Positions 9,465 to 21,029 of a stretch of DNA of 64,000 nt are shown in pieces. Both the position numbers and the translations under genes were made by a program. The stretch's first letter is position 1; each line of letters opens with the position of its first letter. The DNA lies in the NCBI GenBank assembly GCA_014695325.1, contig JACJNZ010000039.1, forward strand, positions 372,001-436,000, read 5' to 3'. This DNA is from Cyanobacteria bacterium FACHB-502. Lineage in GTDB: Bacteria; Cyanobacteriota; Cyanobacteriia; Elainellales; Elainellaceae. The notes beneath the pieces are model-generated. The model was not told the DNA's origin and ran no database searches. It saw only the letters and a list, made by a program, of their open reading frames with translations.

Positions 9465-10832
9465 TTGATTTCTTCTGACCACGCGCAACGTACTGCCAAT
9501 CGCCTGCTGATCTTCACTCGTTACCCTGTTCCCGGCAAAGCGAAAACCCGCCTTATTCCCGCGCTAGGAGCCGAAGGAGCCGCCTTACTTCAGCGTCAAA
9601 TGACCGAGCATACGCTAAGGCAAGTAAAGCCGATTGCTTCGCAGTTTCCTGAAGGGGTAGTCGTTCAAACAGAAAAATGCGCGGCGGAGATTTGCTATGC
9701 GGCAAGCTCTGAAGCAGGCGAACTTCAGCAAATTAGCAGTTGGCTTGGCTCAGATTGGTTCTATTCTCCGCAGGTCGAGGGTGATTTAGGAGTGAAGCTG
9801 ATCGCAGCCTTCCAAAATGCCTTTGCCCAAGGGTGTGAGAAAGTTCTCGCGATCGGCACAGACTGCCCCGGCTTAGATGCCGATCGCCTCACAGAGGCAT
9901 ACAATCAACTCCAATCGCACGATCTCGTTTTGGGCAAAGCAACCGATGGCGGCTATTATCTGATCGGCATGAAGCGGTTAATCCCAGAATTATTTAAGGA
10001 TATTAACTGGGGTACAGCTGCAGTGCTGCGGCAAACGGTGACGATCGCCGAACACCTGAACCTGAAGATTGCCGATTTAGATGAACTGAGCGATATCGAC
10101 TACCCGGAAGATTTACCGATTTGGCATCGGGCAAAGGCAAAAACTGCGCCATTATCGGTCATTATTCCGGCAGTGAACGAAGGGCGATCGATTCAATCCG
10201 CGCTACACAATCTGCGGCAAGCTTGTGGCGAGGAAGCGATCGAAATCCTGGTGATTGACGGCAAAAGTGAAGACGATACGATCGCTCAAGTTCAAGCGTT
10301 GGAGATTCCTGTGATTTCTGCCCCCCGGAATCGCGCCATACAAATGAATCTTGGAGCACAGCTGGCAACTGGCGAGAACTTGCTGTTTCTTCATGCCGAT
10401 ACCCAACTTCCGGCTGGCTTTCCTGCTCTGGTGAGGCAAACTTTAGCTCAGCCAGAGACGATCGCCGGAGCGTTCCAACTGCAAATCAAAGGACAGGGAA
10501 CAGGACTGCGGCTGGTAGAGTGGGGCGTTAATCGGCGATCGAAGCTGCTGCAAATGCCCTATGGCGACCAGGGAATTTTTCTAAAAGCCTCAACGTTCTA
10601 CGAAATCGACGGCTTTCCCCAAATGCCCATTATGGAAGATTTTGAGTTAGTGCTGCGATTGCGTCAACAGGGCAAAATCCGCATTGCCCCTGCTTCAGTC
10701 GTGACTTCTGGGCGACGCTGGCAGAAACTGGGTGTGGCTAAAACTACCCTGATTAATCAAGCGATGATTGCCGGGTATTTTCTAGGCGTTTCGCCCGATC
10801 GACTAGCACAAGGGTATCGAAGTCAGGGCTAG
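9465..10832 (+). CDS. Fused DUF2064 (TIGR04282-type) and family 2 glycosyltransferase (TIGR04283-type)
   Basis: Two nucleotide-sugar-type transferase domains in one 455-residue protein. The N-terminal part (about 10-205) is a DUF2064/TIGR04282 domain: FTRYPVPGKAKTRL at the start, GTDCPGLD and DGGYYLIG. The C-terminal part (about 218-445) is a GT-A glycosyltransferase of TIGR04283 type: VIIPAVNEGRSI, DGKSEDDT, FLHADTQLP, GAFQLQIKG and the MEDFELVLRLR motif. In other bacteria the two families are often separate neighbours and have been named after arsenosugar synthesis; nothing arsenic-related is nearby, so the substrate is open. The TTG start at 9465 is the first in frame before the conserved motif; the ribosome site is weak. 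Confidence 0.88.
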   Translation: MISSDHAQRTANRLLIFTRYPVPGKAKTRLIPALGAEGAALLQRQMTEHTLRQVKPIASQFPEGVVVQTEKCAAEICYAASSEAGELQQISSWLGSDWFYSPQVEGDLGVKLIAAFQNAFAQGCEKVLAIGTDCPGLDADRLTEAYNQLQSHDLVLGKATDGGYYLIGMKRLIPELFKDINWGTAAVLRQTVTIAEHLNLKIADLDELSDIDYPEDLPIWHRAKAKTAPLSVIIPAVNEGRSIQSALHNLRQACGEEAIEILVIDGKSEDDTIAQVQALEIPVISAPRNRAIQMNLGAQLATGENLLFLHADTQLPAGFPALVRQTLAQPETIAGAFQLQIKGQGTGLRLVEWGVNRRSKLLQMPYGDQGIFLKASTFYEIDGFPQMPIMEDFELVLRLRQQGKIRIAPASVVTSGRRWQKLGVAKTTLINQAMIAGYFLGVSPDRLAQGYRSQG

Positions 10833-10890
10833 CTTCCCGAACCTCAAATCTATAATATTGCCTCCCCTGTCTGTCGCATCGCTCTTGCAC

Positions 10891-11023
10891 AGGATGGGTC
10901 AGCACAGCGTAACGCATCAATTCGAGGGAATTAGGCAACAGGTTAATGACGGCATAAGAAAACCTTTCCGCATCGCCTGACCCATCGCTTCCTGTTCTTA
11001 ATACGTTACGCCCAACTCATCCT
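10891..11023. repeat. Inverted-repeat element between convergent genes
   Basis: The left end AGGATGGGTCAGCACAGCG plus TAACGCATCAA is mirrored at the right end by TTAATACGTTACGCCCAACT plus CATCCT, and an internal CTGACCCATC repeats the left motif in reverse. The element is about 133 bp and unrelated to the CCCCCTAAAT family. It fills the gap between the converging glycosyltransferase fusion and aspS and could fold into a long hairpin that ends both transcripts. Confidence 0.55.
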
Positions 11024-11057
11024 ATCGTTCGATCGGCTGAAGGCTAATTCCTAATTA

Positions 11058-12845
11058 TCAGACCTTAGGCTTTACCGTTGTGGCAATATGCAGTTCCTTA
11101 AGCTGTTTGGTATCCACTTCGGAAGGCGCATTTGTGAGGAGGCATTTTGCCTGTTGCGTTTTCGGGAATGCCATCACGTCGCGGATTGACTCTTCTCCCG
11201 CAAGCAGCATTACCAGGCGATCGACTCCGTAAGCAATTCCCCCGTGAGGCGGTGTGCCGTACTCAAACGCTTCCAGCAAAAAGCCAAATTTTTCGTGCGC
11301 TTCTTCGGTCGATAAACCGATCGTCTCAAACACCTGCTGCTGCATATCGAGCTGATAAATCCGCAGACTGCCACCACCGATTTCAAACCCATTGAAGACC
11401 AGATCGTATGCCTCAGCACGAGCCGTTTTCAGATCGTGGGCATCTTCTGGAAAGGGGGCGGTGAACGGGTGATGCAGTGCCTCCAGTCGATTTTCGTCCG
11501 CGTTCCACTCAAACATCGGGAAGTGAGTGATCCAGAGCAAGTTGAGTTTAGTAGAATCCACCAGATTCAGTTCACGGGCAGTCACCTGGCGCAGGCGATC
11601 GAGTGTCTTATTCACCGTGGGCGCATCTCCGGCTCCAAACAGCAGCAGATGCCCAGGCTGTGCGCTAGTGCGCTGAAGCAACTCGGTTTTTTGATCCTCG
11701 GTGAGGTTGTCTTTAATTGCGCCGATCGTATCAATCTCGCCGCCGTCCCGCACTCGCACGTATGCCAGTCCTTTTGCGCCCATGCTGGTTGCTTCGTTGA
11801 ACAAATCACCGCCCGGCTTGATTCGCACATTTGAAAAGGCATCATTCCCGCCCGGGATGGGCAGCACTTTCACAATGCCCCCGCTTGCCACTGCACCCGA
11901 AAAGACTTTGAAGCCAGAGTCTTTCATCAGGTCAGAGACATCGACCAGTTCCAGCCCATAGCGCGTGTCAGGCTTGTCGCAGCCGTAGCGATCCATTGCC
12001 TCCTGGTAGGTTAATCGAGGAAATGGACGCGGGAGATCAATCCCTTTCACCTGCTTAAAAATTGAGCAGACCAGCTTCTCGTTCAGTTCCAGGATCTCCT
12101 CCTGGTTCATAAAGCTCATTTCCATATCGAGCTGGGTGAACTCCGGCTGACGATCTGCCCGTAAGTCCTCATCGCGAAAGCATCGCGCAATTTGATAGTA
12201 GCGATCGAGTCCCGACACCATCAAAAGCTGCTTGAACAACTGAGGCGACTGGGGGAGCGCGAAAAACTCACCCGGATTCACGCGGCTGGGGACAAGATAA
12301 TCTCTTGCACCTTCGGGGGTCGATCGCGTCAGAATCGGCGTTTCCACCTCAATAAAGCCTTCTGCGTCCTCCAGATAGCGGCGAACGGCTTTGATAATTT
12401 GATGCCGCAACTGAATATTCTGGCTCATCCGCTCCCGCCGCAAATCCAGATAGCGGTACTTCAGCCGCAGTTCCTCCCGCACCGATTCCTGCTCGGCAGT
12501 CGAAACCTGGAATGGAAGCTGCCTACGAACCGGACTCAGCAGTTCAATTTGGTCGGCATAAATCTCGATTTCGCCGGTCGGAAGGCGGGGATTTAGCGAC
12601 TCAGGCGGACGTTTGCTGATGCGTCCGGTAACTTTTACCACGTACTCGTTTCGCAGATCGTCTGCAGTTTTGTAGGATTCGGGCGTACGCTCAGGGTCGC
12701 TGACAATCTGGGCGATTCCCGTGCGATCGCGCAAATCCACAAAAATCACGCCCCCATGATCGCGGCGACGATCGACCCATCCAAATAGGGTGACTGTCTC
12801 TCCGACATTTCCGGCTCGAAGCTCTCCGCAATAATGAGTCCGCAT
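11058..12845 (-). CDS. aspS: Aspartyl-tRNA synthetase
   Basis: Class II synthetase that charges tRNA with aspartate. The 595-residue length is normal for the bacterial type. Order: OB-fold anticodon-binding domain (about 1-105, [21 protein letters not shown]), class II motif 2 ([16 protein letters not shown]), the bacterial GAD insertion (about 300-420) and motif 3 ([12 protein letters not shown]). ATG at 12845 starts the conserved MRTHYCGEL. Bacteria with this enzyme may be discriminating or non-discriminating for tRNA-Asn; that depends on GatCAB, not seen here. It follows the atp operon on the same strand, but a strong terminator separates them. Confidence 0.97.
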   Translation of the reverse strand: MRTHYCGELRAGNVGETVTLFGWVDRRRDHGGVIFVDLRDRTGIAQIVSDPERTPESYKTADDLRNEYVVKVTGRISKRPPESLNPRLPTGEIEIYADQIELLSPVRRQLPFQVSTAEQESVREELRLKYRYLDLRRERMSQNIQLRHQIIKAVRRYLEDAEGFIEVETPILTRSTPEGARDYLVPSRVNPGEFFALPQSPQLFKQLLMVSGLDRYYQIARCFRDEDLRADRQPEFTQLDMEMSFMNQEEILELNEKLVCSIFKQVKGIDLPRPFPRLTYQEAMDRYGCDKPDTRYGLELVDVSDLMKDSGFKVFSGAVASGGIVKVLPIPGGNDAFSNVRIKPGGDLFNEATSMGAKGLAYVRVRDGGEIDTIGAIKDNLTEDQKTELLQRTSAQPGHLLLFGAGDAPTVNKTLDRLRQVTARELNLVDSTKLNLLWITHFPMFEWNADENRLEALHHPFTAPFPEDAHDLKTARAEAYDLVFNGFEIGGGSLRIYQLDMQQQVFETIGLSTEEAHEKFGFLLEAFEYGTPPHGGIAYGVDRLVMLLAGEESIRDVMAFPKTQQAKCLLTNAPSEVDTKQLKELHIATTVKPKV

Positions 12846-12942
12846 GGCTGGTCTGAAATCGCTCGGTACAAATACAATAAAACTTTTCCATTATCCTGCA
12901 TTCCGGCACTTCTGTGCGTCGGGTAACTTGGTACAGGCAAAC

Positions 12943-12965
12943 AAAAAAGGCGGGACATCCCGCCT
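12943..12965 (-). terminator. Intrinsic terminator of the atp operon
   Basis: Read on the reverse strand: GGCGGGA, two-base loop region, TCCCGCC, then six T residues. A perfect 7-bp GC-rich stem sits 48 bp after the atpG stop, and aspS starts about 100 bp further on. Confidence 0.9.
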
Positions 12966-13012
12966 CAGAGGTGACAGTATTACAAATTAGCTCAGCATCA
13001 ATCAATTGCAGC

Positions 13013-13963
13013 TTAGCCCAGCGCGTTTGCGCCGCCAACCACTTCCAGAATTTCCTGAGTAATCGCAGCCTGACGGGCTTTGTTATAGCCGATCGTCAGC
13101 GTCTTAATCAGTTCCTTCGCGTTGTCACTGGCGTTGTTCATCGCCGTCATCCGGGCAGCGAGTTCACTTGCCGCAGATTCTTGCAGGGCGCGGAGAAGCT
13201 GGTTATTTAAGTAGAGGGGTAGCAGCGCATCCAGGATTTGCACCGGGTCTTGCTCAAAGATCATGTCTCTAGGCAGTGGAGGCAGCATACTGGCTCCCAC
13301 TCTCTCCCGTTCCACTGCAAAACCACCACTGCGAGTGGTCAGGCGGAAGATTTCGTCATCCTGCGCTTCCAAGCCCTGAGGATCGAGAGGCAACAGGGTT
13401 TGAACCACCGGGCGAGAACTCACCAACGAAACAAACTTCGTGTAGATTAGCTCTACCCGATCGACGGTTTCTGAGAGAAATAGGTTCAGCAGTTCGTCAG
13501 CAATGCTAGACGCTTCAGCCGCTGTGGGAACCTGCTCCAGCCCAGTGAAGCTTGCATCAATCACTTGATCGCGACGCTGAAAGTACTGGCTTGCTTTGCG
13601 ACCAATGATTACAAAACGATAGTCCAGACCTTCCGCCTTCAGTTCTTTAGCACGGGCTTCGGCTCGGCGGATCACGTTGGCATTATAGCCACCGCACAAG
13701 CCACGATCGCCCGAAACAACCAGCAGTCCTACCGTCCTCACTTCTCGCTGACGCAGCAGGGGCAGAGTTACATCCTCAAACCGCAGACGAGTTTGCAGTC
13801 CGTAAAGTACCTGAGCCAGACGATCGGCAAAGGGACGGGTAGCAATTACCTGCTCCTGAGCGCGGCGTACTTTCGCAGCTGCCACTAGACGCATGGCTTC
13901 TGTAATCTTGCGCGTATTTTTGACCGACTGAATCCGATCGCGAATCTCTTTTAGGTTTGGCAT
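13013..13963 (-). CDS. atpG: ATP synthase subunit gamma
   Basis: Central rotor shaft of the F1 part of ATP synthase. The 316-residue protein starts [17 protein letters not shown] and ends in the typical coiled helix ([15 protein letters not shown] and onward). It is about 30 residues longer than the E. coli subunit; the extra segment around residues 195-235 ([14 protein letters not shown] and following) is the insertion of photosynthetic organisms. As in other cyanobacteria, it contains no cysteine pair, so the chloroplast thiol switch is absent. It is the last gene of the operon, 94 bp after atpA. In cyanobacterial nomenclature it is often called atpC. Confidence 0.97.
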   Translation of the reverse strand: MPNLKEIRDRIQSVKNTRKITEAMRLVAAAKVRRAQEQVIATRPFADRLAQVLYGLQTRLRFEDVTLPLLRQREVRTVGLLVVSGDRGLCGGYNANVIRRAEARAKELKAEGLDYRFVIIGRKASQYFQRRDQVIDASFTGLEQVPTAAEASSIADELLNLFLSETVDRVELIYTKFVSLVSSRPVVQTLLPLDPQGLEAQDDEIFRLTTRSGGFAVERERVGASMLPPLPRDMIFEQDPVQILDALLPLYLNNQLLRALQESAASELAARMTAMNNASDNAKELIKTLTIGYNKARQAAITQEILEVVGGANALG

Positions 13964-14057
13964 CTTTCGTTCCTCAAAGAGCAGTCAGCCATCCCGACTG
14001 GACTATCAGACTGGAACAACTGACTGCAAAGTATGAATTGCCCTTTATTGGGCAGAC

Positions 14058-15587
<1,530 letters not shown>

Positions 15588-15674
15588 CTATGGTTCAACT
15601 AAGAACGGCTTTAACTAAGAACGAAAGACGCAATAACCGCCAAACCTAAACAGTTCTTGAAGGAATACGAGCGA

Positions 15675-16232
15675 TTAAGCTACGCTGCCCAGCTTCACGC
15701 CAATCCGACGCAATTGACCGCGCAGACTTGCATCCACCACTTGAGAGCCGACTTTGATAATCACGCCGCCCATCAAGTCTGGGTCGATGCGAATATCCAG
15801 CTCTACCTGCTGCGCCTGAGTCATGCCCTTCACTTTCTCGCGGATTGCTTCCTGCTGTCCTTCATTCAGTTCAACAGCAGAGGTCACTTCTGCCAGTACG
15901 GTTTGCTTCAGCTTCCGCACCAGTTCCTTAAACTGATTTAGGACTTCCGGCAGAAACACAATGCGCCCGCGATCGACTAGCAGCATCAAGAAATTGGTCA
16001 GATAAGGATGAAGCTGATCGCCTGCGATCTGGCGCAGAACTGCTTTCTTTTGATCCGCTTTGAAAAAGGGGTTAGACAGCAGCAGATTCAGATCGTCAGA
16101 CTCTTTCAGGGCGGCTAGCAGAGAATTGGCATCCTCTGAAAAGCGATCGACCAAATCCTGCGACTGTGCGATCGACATTAACGCCTGAGCATAAGGCTCT
16201 GCGATTTCTGTAGAGACTAAAGATGACCTCAT
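15675..16232 (-). CDS. atpH: ATP synthase subunit delta (OSCP)
   Basis: Peripheral-stalk subunit that joins F1 alpha to the b/b' dimer, 185 residues. It shows AEPYAQALMSIAQ near the N-terminus, LLVDRGRIVFLPEVLNQF in the middle and the signature DPDLMGGVIIKVGSQVVDASLRGQL, here cited as two pieces: DPDLMGG and VDASLRGQL. Its ATG overlaps the atpF stop codon in an ATGA arrangement (16229-16232), so translation is probably coupled. Cyanobacterial literature calls this gene atpD. Confidence 0.95.
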   Translation of the reverse strand: MRSSLVSTEIAEPYAQALMSIAQSQDLVDRFSEDANSLLAALKESDDLNLLLSNPFFKADQKKAVLRQIAGDQLHPYLTNFLMLLVDRGRIVFLPEVLNQFKELVRKLKQTVLAEVTSAVELNEGQQEAIREKVKGMTQAQQVELDIRIDPDLMGGVIIKVGSQVVDASLRGQLRRIGVKLGSVA

Positions 16233-16768
16233 GACGCGCCTCCTATCGTAGCAATACTGCGATCGATCAGGTGTTGCTGGGTTTCATCGCTCAGACCCGA
16301 TCGAAGCCGGGACTCAACCTGCTGCAACGCCAAATCTGCGATGCGCTGTCTCAGTTCAGCAATCACTCGTTCCTGCTGCGAGTTCAAGTCCTGGGCTGCG
16401 GCGGCTTTCATACGCTGAATGTCCTTCTCAGACTGCACCAGAACGGCTTCCCGCGCTGCCTTTGCCCGTTCCTCTGCCTCGGCGCGAATACGAGTGGCTT
16501 CCTGCTGTGCCTGAGCCAGCTTTTGCTGCTGTTCTGCCAGGGCTGAGGCAGCTTTCTGCTTGCGCTGCTCTGCCTCTTTGATCGAGTTTTCGATGTTGGC
16601 GCGACGCTCGGAGAGTGTCTTACCCAGGAAGCCCCGTCCAAAGTAGATGAGAACGCCGATAATAATCGCTAAGTTAATCAGGTTGGTTTCGAGAATGTCG
16701 AAGTTAATTCCAAACCCGTGCGCTTCCGCTTCAGCAGTCAGTAAAAATAAATTTCTCATGGTTATCAT
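16229..16768 (-). CDS. atpF: ATP synthase subunit b
   Basis: Peripheral-stalk subunit anchored in the membrane by one N-terminal helix (about residues 25-50, INLAIIIGVLIYFG) followed by a long polar coiled coil rich in Ala, Glu, Gln and Arg. The length of 179 residues is usual. The first codons allow a start at the ATG of 16768 or the one three codons later (MRNLF). It begins 19 bp after the b' gene and overlaps atpH by four bases. Confidence 0.95.
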   Translation of the reverse strand: MITMRNLFLLTAEAEAHGFGINFDILETNLINLAIIIGVLIYFGRGFLGKTLSERRANIENSIKEAEQRKQKAASALAEQQQKLAQAQQEATRIRAEAEERAKAAREAVLVQSEKDIQRMKAAAAQDLNSQQERVIAELRQRIADLALQQVESRLRSGLSDETQQHLIDRSIATIGGAS

Positions 16769-16787
16769 AGAGAACTACCTCGCCCCA

Positions 16788-17279
16788 TTAACCCACCGAC
16801 TGCGTACCTAACAGCTTCTCCAGAATCTGATGGCTCAGCGAATCGACCTGCTGTTCAAGTGATTGCATTGCCTCTTGCTTCTGGTGGTCTAGCTCAGCCT
16901 GTGCCTGCTCGCGCTGCGCCTGAGCTTCCTGCTGTGCTTCAGCCATTTTTTGAGCCGCAATTCGCTCAGCGTCCGCTTCTGCTTCAGCAATTACTGCCTG
17001 CGCCTGACGGCGAGTGCTTGCCAGCTCCTGCTCGTACTGTTTTGCCAAATTCTCTGCTTTTGCCAGGCGTTCACGCGCTTCCGCCTGATTGGTGCGAATA
17101 AAATTCTCTCGATCGTCTAGTGCCTTACCCAGAGGCTTGTAAAAGAGGGCATTGAGAAGCGCGACCAGGATCAAAAACTGAACTGCCATGAGTGGCAGCG
17201 TCGCGTCAATGTCAAACAGTCCTCCCTTGCCTCCTTCGGCAGCCGCTTCAGCAGCCAGCAGGATAGTCCAGTGCATCAT
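16788..17279 (-). CDS. atpF': ATP synthase subunit b' (b-prime)
   Basis: Second b-type stalk subunit, found in photosynthetic organisms where b and b' form a heterodimer. From the ATG at 17279 it has 163 residues: a short N-terminus, the conserved [20 protein letters not shown] membrane helix, [12 protein letters not shown], then a coiled coil. An in-frame TTG at 17321 would add 14 residues, and a second ATG at 17276 removes one; neither TTG extension nor its residues look conserved. The gene is also called atpG in cyanobacteria, which should not be confused with the gamma subunit here. Confidence 0.94.
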   Translation of the reverse strand: MMHWTILLAAEAAAEGGKGGLFDIDATLPLMAVQFLILVALLNALFYKPLGKALDDRENFIRTNQAEARERLAKAENLAKQYEQELASTRRQAQAVIAEAEADAERIAAQKMAEAQQEAQAQREQAQAELDHQKQEAMQSLEQQVDSLSHQILEKLLGTQSVG

Positions 17280-17406
17280 AGTTAAATTGCCCCGCAGTTC
17301 CCAAATGGGGTCAAACGACAAAGATTATAGAGAGGTTTAAGTCAAGGGAATCAAGGGAGACACGAAGGGGGTCGTGCCTCCGCTAGAGTAAATTGACCTA
17401 GTTGAC

Positions 17407-17736
<330 letters not shown>

Positions 17737-17829
17737 TCAGCATCGCGGATGAATTCTCAAAATGAATTCTAAAAGCGATCGCCGAAACCATTCGATAGCG
17801 GGATATGCGGTATCCCTCAACTGAGGAAT

Positions 17830-18591
17830 CTAGTGTTCCTCATGCCCTTCACCGTGATGATCCTCCATTGCCTCGCCGATATAGGAGGCTGCCAGCGTTG
17901 CGAAAATCAGTGCCTGGATTGCGCTTGTAAACAGACCCAGAGCCATGACCGGCAGCGGAATAAACAGCGGAACCAGGAGAACCAGTACCCCAACCACTAG
18001 CTCGTCTGCCAGGATGTTTCCGAACAATCGGAAGCTGAGCGAGAGAGGCCTGGTGAAATCTTCGATAATTTTGAAAGGAAGCATGAACGGAACGGGCTGG
18101 ACATAGTTACCAAAGTAGCCCAATCCCTTCTTCCGAAATCCTGCGTAGAAATACGCCAGAGACGTCAGGAGCGCCAGCGCGATCGTGGTGTTGATGTCGC
18201 TGGTTGGAGCAGTTAACTCGCCCTGAGGGATGTGAATTAGCTTCCAGGGCAGCAGTGCGCCAGACCAGTTTGAGACGAAAACAAACAGAAACAGCGTTCC
18301 AATAAACGGAACCCAGGAACGATACTCCTTTTCCCCAATCTGGGCTTTCGCCAGGTCACGAATGAACTCCAGCGCATACTCCATCAGGTTTTGAGTACCG
18401 CCTGGAACCATCTGGATATTCCGAGTTCCGAGGATGGAGGCACTCACCAGCAGGCCAATCACGAACCAGGAAACCAGGAAAACCTGACCATGCAGCTCCA
18501 GATTGCCAACGTGCCAGTAAAACTGCTTGCCAACCTCTAACTCTGCCAGGGAAAAAGAGCTTAGGGCATTCAGCGTGTATAACATTTCCAT
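17830..18591 (-). CDS. atpB: ATP synthase subunit a
   Basis: Membrane stator with the proton half-channels, 253 residues and five to six helices. The essential arginine is in [15 protein letters not shown], and the C-terminal helix ends in a histidine- and glutamate-rich tail ([10 protein letters not shown]). The ATG at 18591 may be replaced by the one two codons later (MLYTL). It lies 49 bp after atpI. Cyanobacterial papers name this gene atpI and the preceding one atp1. Confidence 0.96.
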   Translation of the reverse strand: MEMLYTLNALSSFSLAELEVGKQFYWHVGNLELHGQVFLVSWFVIGLLVSASILGTRNIQMVPGGTQNLMEYALEFIRDLAKAQIGEKEYRSWVPFIGTLFLFVFVSNWSGALLPWKLIHIPQGELTAPTSDINTTIALALLTSLAYFYAGFRKKGLGYFGNYVQPVPFMLPFKIIEDFTRPLSLSFRLFGNILADELVVGVLVLLVPLFIPLPVMALGLFTSAIQALIFATLAASYIGEAMEDHHGEGHEEH

Positions 18592-18640
18592 GCGAAAAAT
18601 GTCCCAGTATCTTAAGGGGTGCTAGGATGTCCTGAGTCTA

Positions 18641-19081
18641 TTAAGAGTCAGGTAAGATGGTGGTTTTCAGCATGTAGAAGATCACAGCAGCCTTGTAGGT
18701 CAGGAAGCCCAGGAAGATCGGCATAATTTGCAAATCTTCCAGTCGTGAAGCAACGACAATTACTCCAACTAAGAGCGCAAGGCGTGTGCTGCCCAAACTC
18801 TGTTTTTCCCTGCCCAACTGCGCGACGTTTCTCGCCAACATTCTCAAGTAAACCACACCGACGCACGCTCCAATGAGGTAATTAAGAGCGATGTTAAGGG
18901 AATAAAAAACCCAGACAGAGCCAAAAATAATCCCTGTTAGAATCAGAGTTCCCTTCAACAAATCCTGCTGGAGCTGGTAATACTCTTGCATGGATGAATC
19001 GGGTTCCGGAGGAAGACCGCCGGAAGCTTCGGCTGCATTTTCGGGGGTTGGGGGTTGAACTGGAGATTCTGGCGAGCTCAC
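18641..19081 (-). CDS. atpI: ATP synthase assembly protein I (Atp1/AtpI)
   Basis: Small membrane protein that heads the atp operon and assists assembly of the c-ring in other bacteria. The 146-residue product has a Pro/Ser/Glu-rich N-terminus and about four hydrophobic segments (from [16 protein letters not shown] to [11 protein letters not shown]). The start is taken as GTG 19081; an internal ATG at residue 31 (MQEYYQLQQ) is a serious alternative, because the conserved part begins there. First gene of an eight-gene operon in the standard cyanobacterial order. Confidence 0.9.
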   Translation of the reverse strand: MSSPESPVQPPTPENAAEASGGLPPEPDSSMQEYYQLQQDLLKGTLILTGIIFGSVWVFYSLNIALNYLIGACVGVVYLRMLARNVAQLGREKQSLGSTRLALLVGVIVVASRLEDLQIMPIFLGFLTYKAAVIFYMLKTTILPDS

Positions 19082-19135
19082 AAGACAAAAGAACCTGATC
19101 CAGACTGTTGGAATGGGTCAACTCGACCCTTAAAA

Positions 19136-19144
19136 ATCATATCA
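19136..19144 (-). promoter_or_regulatory. Candidate extended -10 promoter of the atp operon
   Basis: On the reverse strand TGATATGAT is an extended -10 (TGnTATnAT type), 55 bp before the atpI GTG. No good -35 stands 17 bp upstream. Support is the position at the operon head and the -10 match only. Confidence 0.3.
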
Positions 19145-19329
19145 CCGACAGGTAACAATACTTATCAGAAATTTCTTTTTGGGGATCGGTTGCTCAGTCT
19201 GGTTTGACTTCTCCCATATTAAGTCGTGCTTTTTTCAAGATCAGGGAGGAAAAGCTGGAGCCAGAGATTGGCTCGACGCCCCTATCTTCCCCTTCCTCCA
19301 GCCTTCGTATAAGCGACCTGAACTAAGTG

Positions 19330-20133
19330 CTAAACCATACTCAGCGTCATCAAATCGTCTGCCATATCAAAATTAGCTGTGACACTTTGAACATCGTCCA
19401 GGTCTTCCAGGCCATCCATAAGCCGCAGCATTTGAACAGCTTGATCTGAATCGGTGATTTCAACGCTGTTGTTAGGGAACCAGCGCAACTCGGACTGAAT
19501 GATGATGTAGCCTTTGTCTTGCAGTACTTGCGCCAGGTTTTCTACATTGGCAGGGTCGGTGAATACTTCAGCACCAGGAATATCGTTGTCTAGCTCGGTA
19601 AACTCATAGGATGTTGCCTCGCCTTCTAGAGAAGCTTCTAGCAGCTCATCTTCCTTTAGTTCATAAACTTCTTTTCTGCCTTGCAGCATGGGTGCAGGTT
19701 TTAGAGTGACGACGCCTTTTTGCTCAAACATCCAACCGACACAGCCCGTTTCTCCCAGGTTGCCGCCCCGCTTGCTAAAAGTTGCCCGTAAATCCGCTGC
19801 TGTACGGTTGCGATTATCGGTTAATGCTTCGATTAAAACTGCTACGCCGCCTGGACCGTATCCTTCATAGCGAATTGCCTCGATCGCGTCCGCATCGCCG
19901 CCGAGTTTTCCGGTTCCTTTCGCAATCGCGCGATCGATATTTTCGTTGGGAATGCCTGCGGCTTTGGCTTTATCAATCGCCGTGCGAAGCTGGAAGTTAC
20001 CGTCGGGATCACCGCCCCCAGTCCGAGCCGCAATGATAATCGCCCGCGAGATTTTGGCAAACGTTTTGCCTTTTACTGCGTCTACTCGCGCTTTCTGGCG
20101 TTTGATATTTGCCCATTTACTATGTCCAGCCAT
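19330..20133 (-). CDS. yebC: YebC/PmpR family protein (TACO1 family)
   Basis: Cytoplasmic protein of a family annotated as transcriptional regulators; recent work on members links them to relief of ribosome stalling on proline-rich stretches. It begins MAGHSKWANIKRQKARVD and contains RTGGGDPDGNFQLR, YEGYGPGGVAVLIEALTDN and the GCVGWMFEQKG segment. At 267 residues it is about 15-20 longer than usual, the extra being a C-terminal tail after DDVQSVTANFD. It lies 248 bp upstream (in transcription order) of the atp operon head but has its own start region. Confidence 0.95.
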   Translation of the reverse strand: MAGHSKWANIKRQKARVDAVKGKTFAKISRAIIIAARTGGGDPDGNFQLRTAIDKAKAAGIPNENIDRAIAKGTGKLGGDADAIEAIRYEGYGPGGVAVLIEALTDNRNRTAADLRATFSKRGGNLGETGCVGWMFEQKGVVTLKPAPMLQGRKEVYELKEDELLEASLEGEATSYEFTELDNDIPGAEVFTDPANVENLAQVLQDKGYIIIQSELRWFPNNSVEITDSDQAVQMLRLMDGLEDLDDVQSVTANFDMADDLMTLSMV

Positions 20134-20517
20134 GACTCAAAGGAAAATCTAATCATTGAAGCCAACAGAACCAGAATAAACAAATGGGGAAGCTTCCGAG
20201 AATCAAATTCTCTAGAAAGCGCTGAAATTCCTGCTGGAAGCAACTTTGAGCCAAACTATACCAGGACTCTCATTTTTCTAAGCGAATTTTCTAGTTCTAA
20301 ATATTGACCGATCCCCGCTTTTACTATCTCTCTGGTAAGAGAAAGGTCGTAGTTGAGGTTCTAGCCGAGGGTTGATTCAGATAACCTGGCTGTCTCGGTA
20401 CTGTTAGAAGGTGTAACGGCTTGCCAAACATAATCGTCATTCATTAGGACGACCAAAAGGTAAATCCTTTTCATCATTGACTAAAAACGACTAGAAATCT
20501 GAAAGAGGAGACGAATC
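20134..20517. other. Intergenic region between yebC and the WGxxGxxG protein gene
   Basis: A 384 bp spacer holding the divergent promoters. A ribosome site GAGGAG stands just before 20518. No RNA gene or conserved frame was recognised; no reliable promoter hexamers could be chosen. Confidence 0.35.
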
Positions 20518-20835
20518 ATGAAACTTTCTAAAATGATTGGTGCTAGCGCACTGGCTCTGAGCCTCAGCGTTCTGCCTGCAACGATCGCTTCTGCGACTAC
20601 GGGTACGACAGGAACGACAGGCACCACGGACACGACGACCACCACCACCGCTCCGGATACGACCAACGATACGACCCCGACTGCTGATGTTGAGTCCAAC
20701 GATGGCTTTGACTGGGGTTGGTTGGGTCTGCTGGGCCTGCTGGGTCTGGCTGGCTTGGCTGGTAAGAAGCGTGATGATCAGGCAGTTCACTACCGTGAGC
20801 CCGATGTAACCACCCGCACTGGCTACCGCGAATAA
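20518..20835 (+). CDS. Small WGxxGxxG-anchored surface protein
   Basis: A 105-residue secreted or surface-anchored protein. It has a signal peptide (residues 1-26, ending ASA), a low-complexity Thr/Gly/Asp stretch (27-55, repeated GTTGTT), then a C-terminal anchor WGWLGLLGLLGLAGLAG followed by KKR. This layout matches the cyanobacterial WGxxGxxG C-terminal sorting-type domain. The mature ectodomain is almost only the threonine-rich spacer, so there is no catalytic domain to name. AGGAG precedes the ATG, and a strong terminator follows, so it is a single-gene unit. The role is unknown. Confidence 0.85.
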   Translation: MKLSKMIGASALALSLSVLPATIASATTGTTGTTGTTDTTTTTTAPDTTNDTTPTADVESNDGFDWGWLGLLGLLGLAGLAGKKRDDQAVHYREPDVTTRTGYRE

Positions 20836-20887
20836 TTATTTCCCAGCCTGCTTTGGTTACAGAAACCATAGACGCTTCCATCCACTT

Positions 20888-20911
20888 GAAGGGGCATTAA
20901 GCCCCTTTTTT
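20888..20911 (+). terminator. Intrinsic terminator of the WGxxGxxG protein gene
   Basis: AAGGGGC, ATTAA loop, GCCCCTT then T residues, 53 bp after the stop codon. Confidence 0.88.
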
Positions 20912-21029
20912 GTGCCCTTGAATCTTATGTTTTTGAGTGTGTTTTTAAGGATGAACCGCAGCATTAACCCTTCGTGCCGCTCCCACAAAACACTGTACCG
21001 TCTAGACAGGTGATGAGAGCAGCTTGCTC

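Noticed and set aside
9465-10832. Assignment to arsenosugar synthesis
   Set aside because: The name comes from neighbours in other genomes; no arsM, arsS or related gene is in this window, so I kept the substrate open.
20491-20790. Minus-strand frames over the WGxxGxxG protein
   Set aside because: They are shadows of the repetitive Thr/Gly-rich coding sequence on the plus strand.
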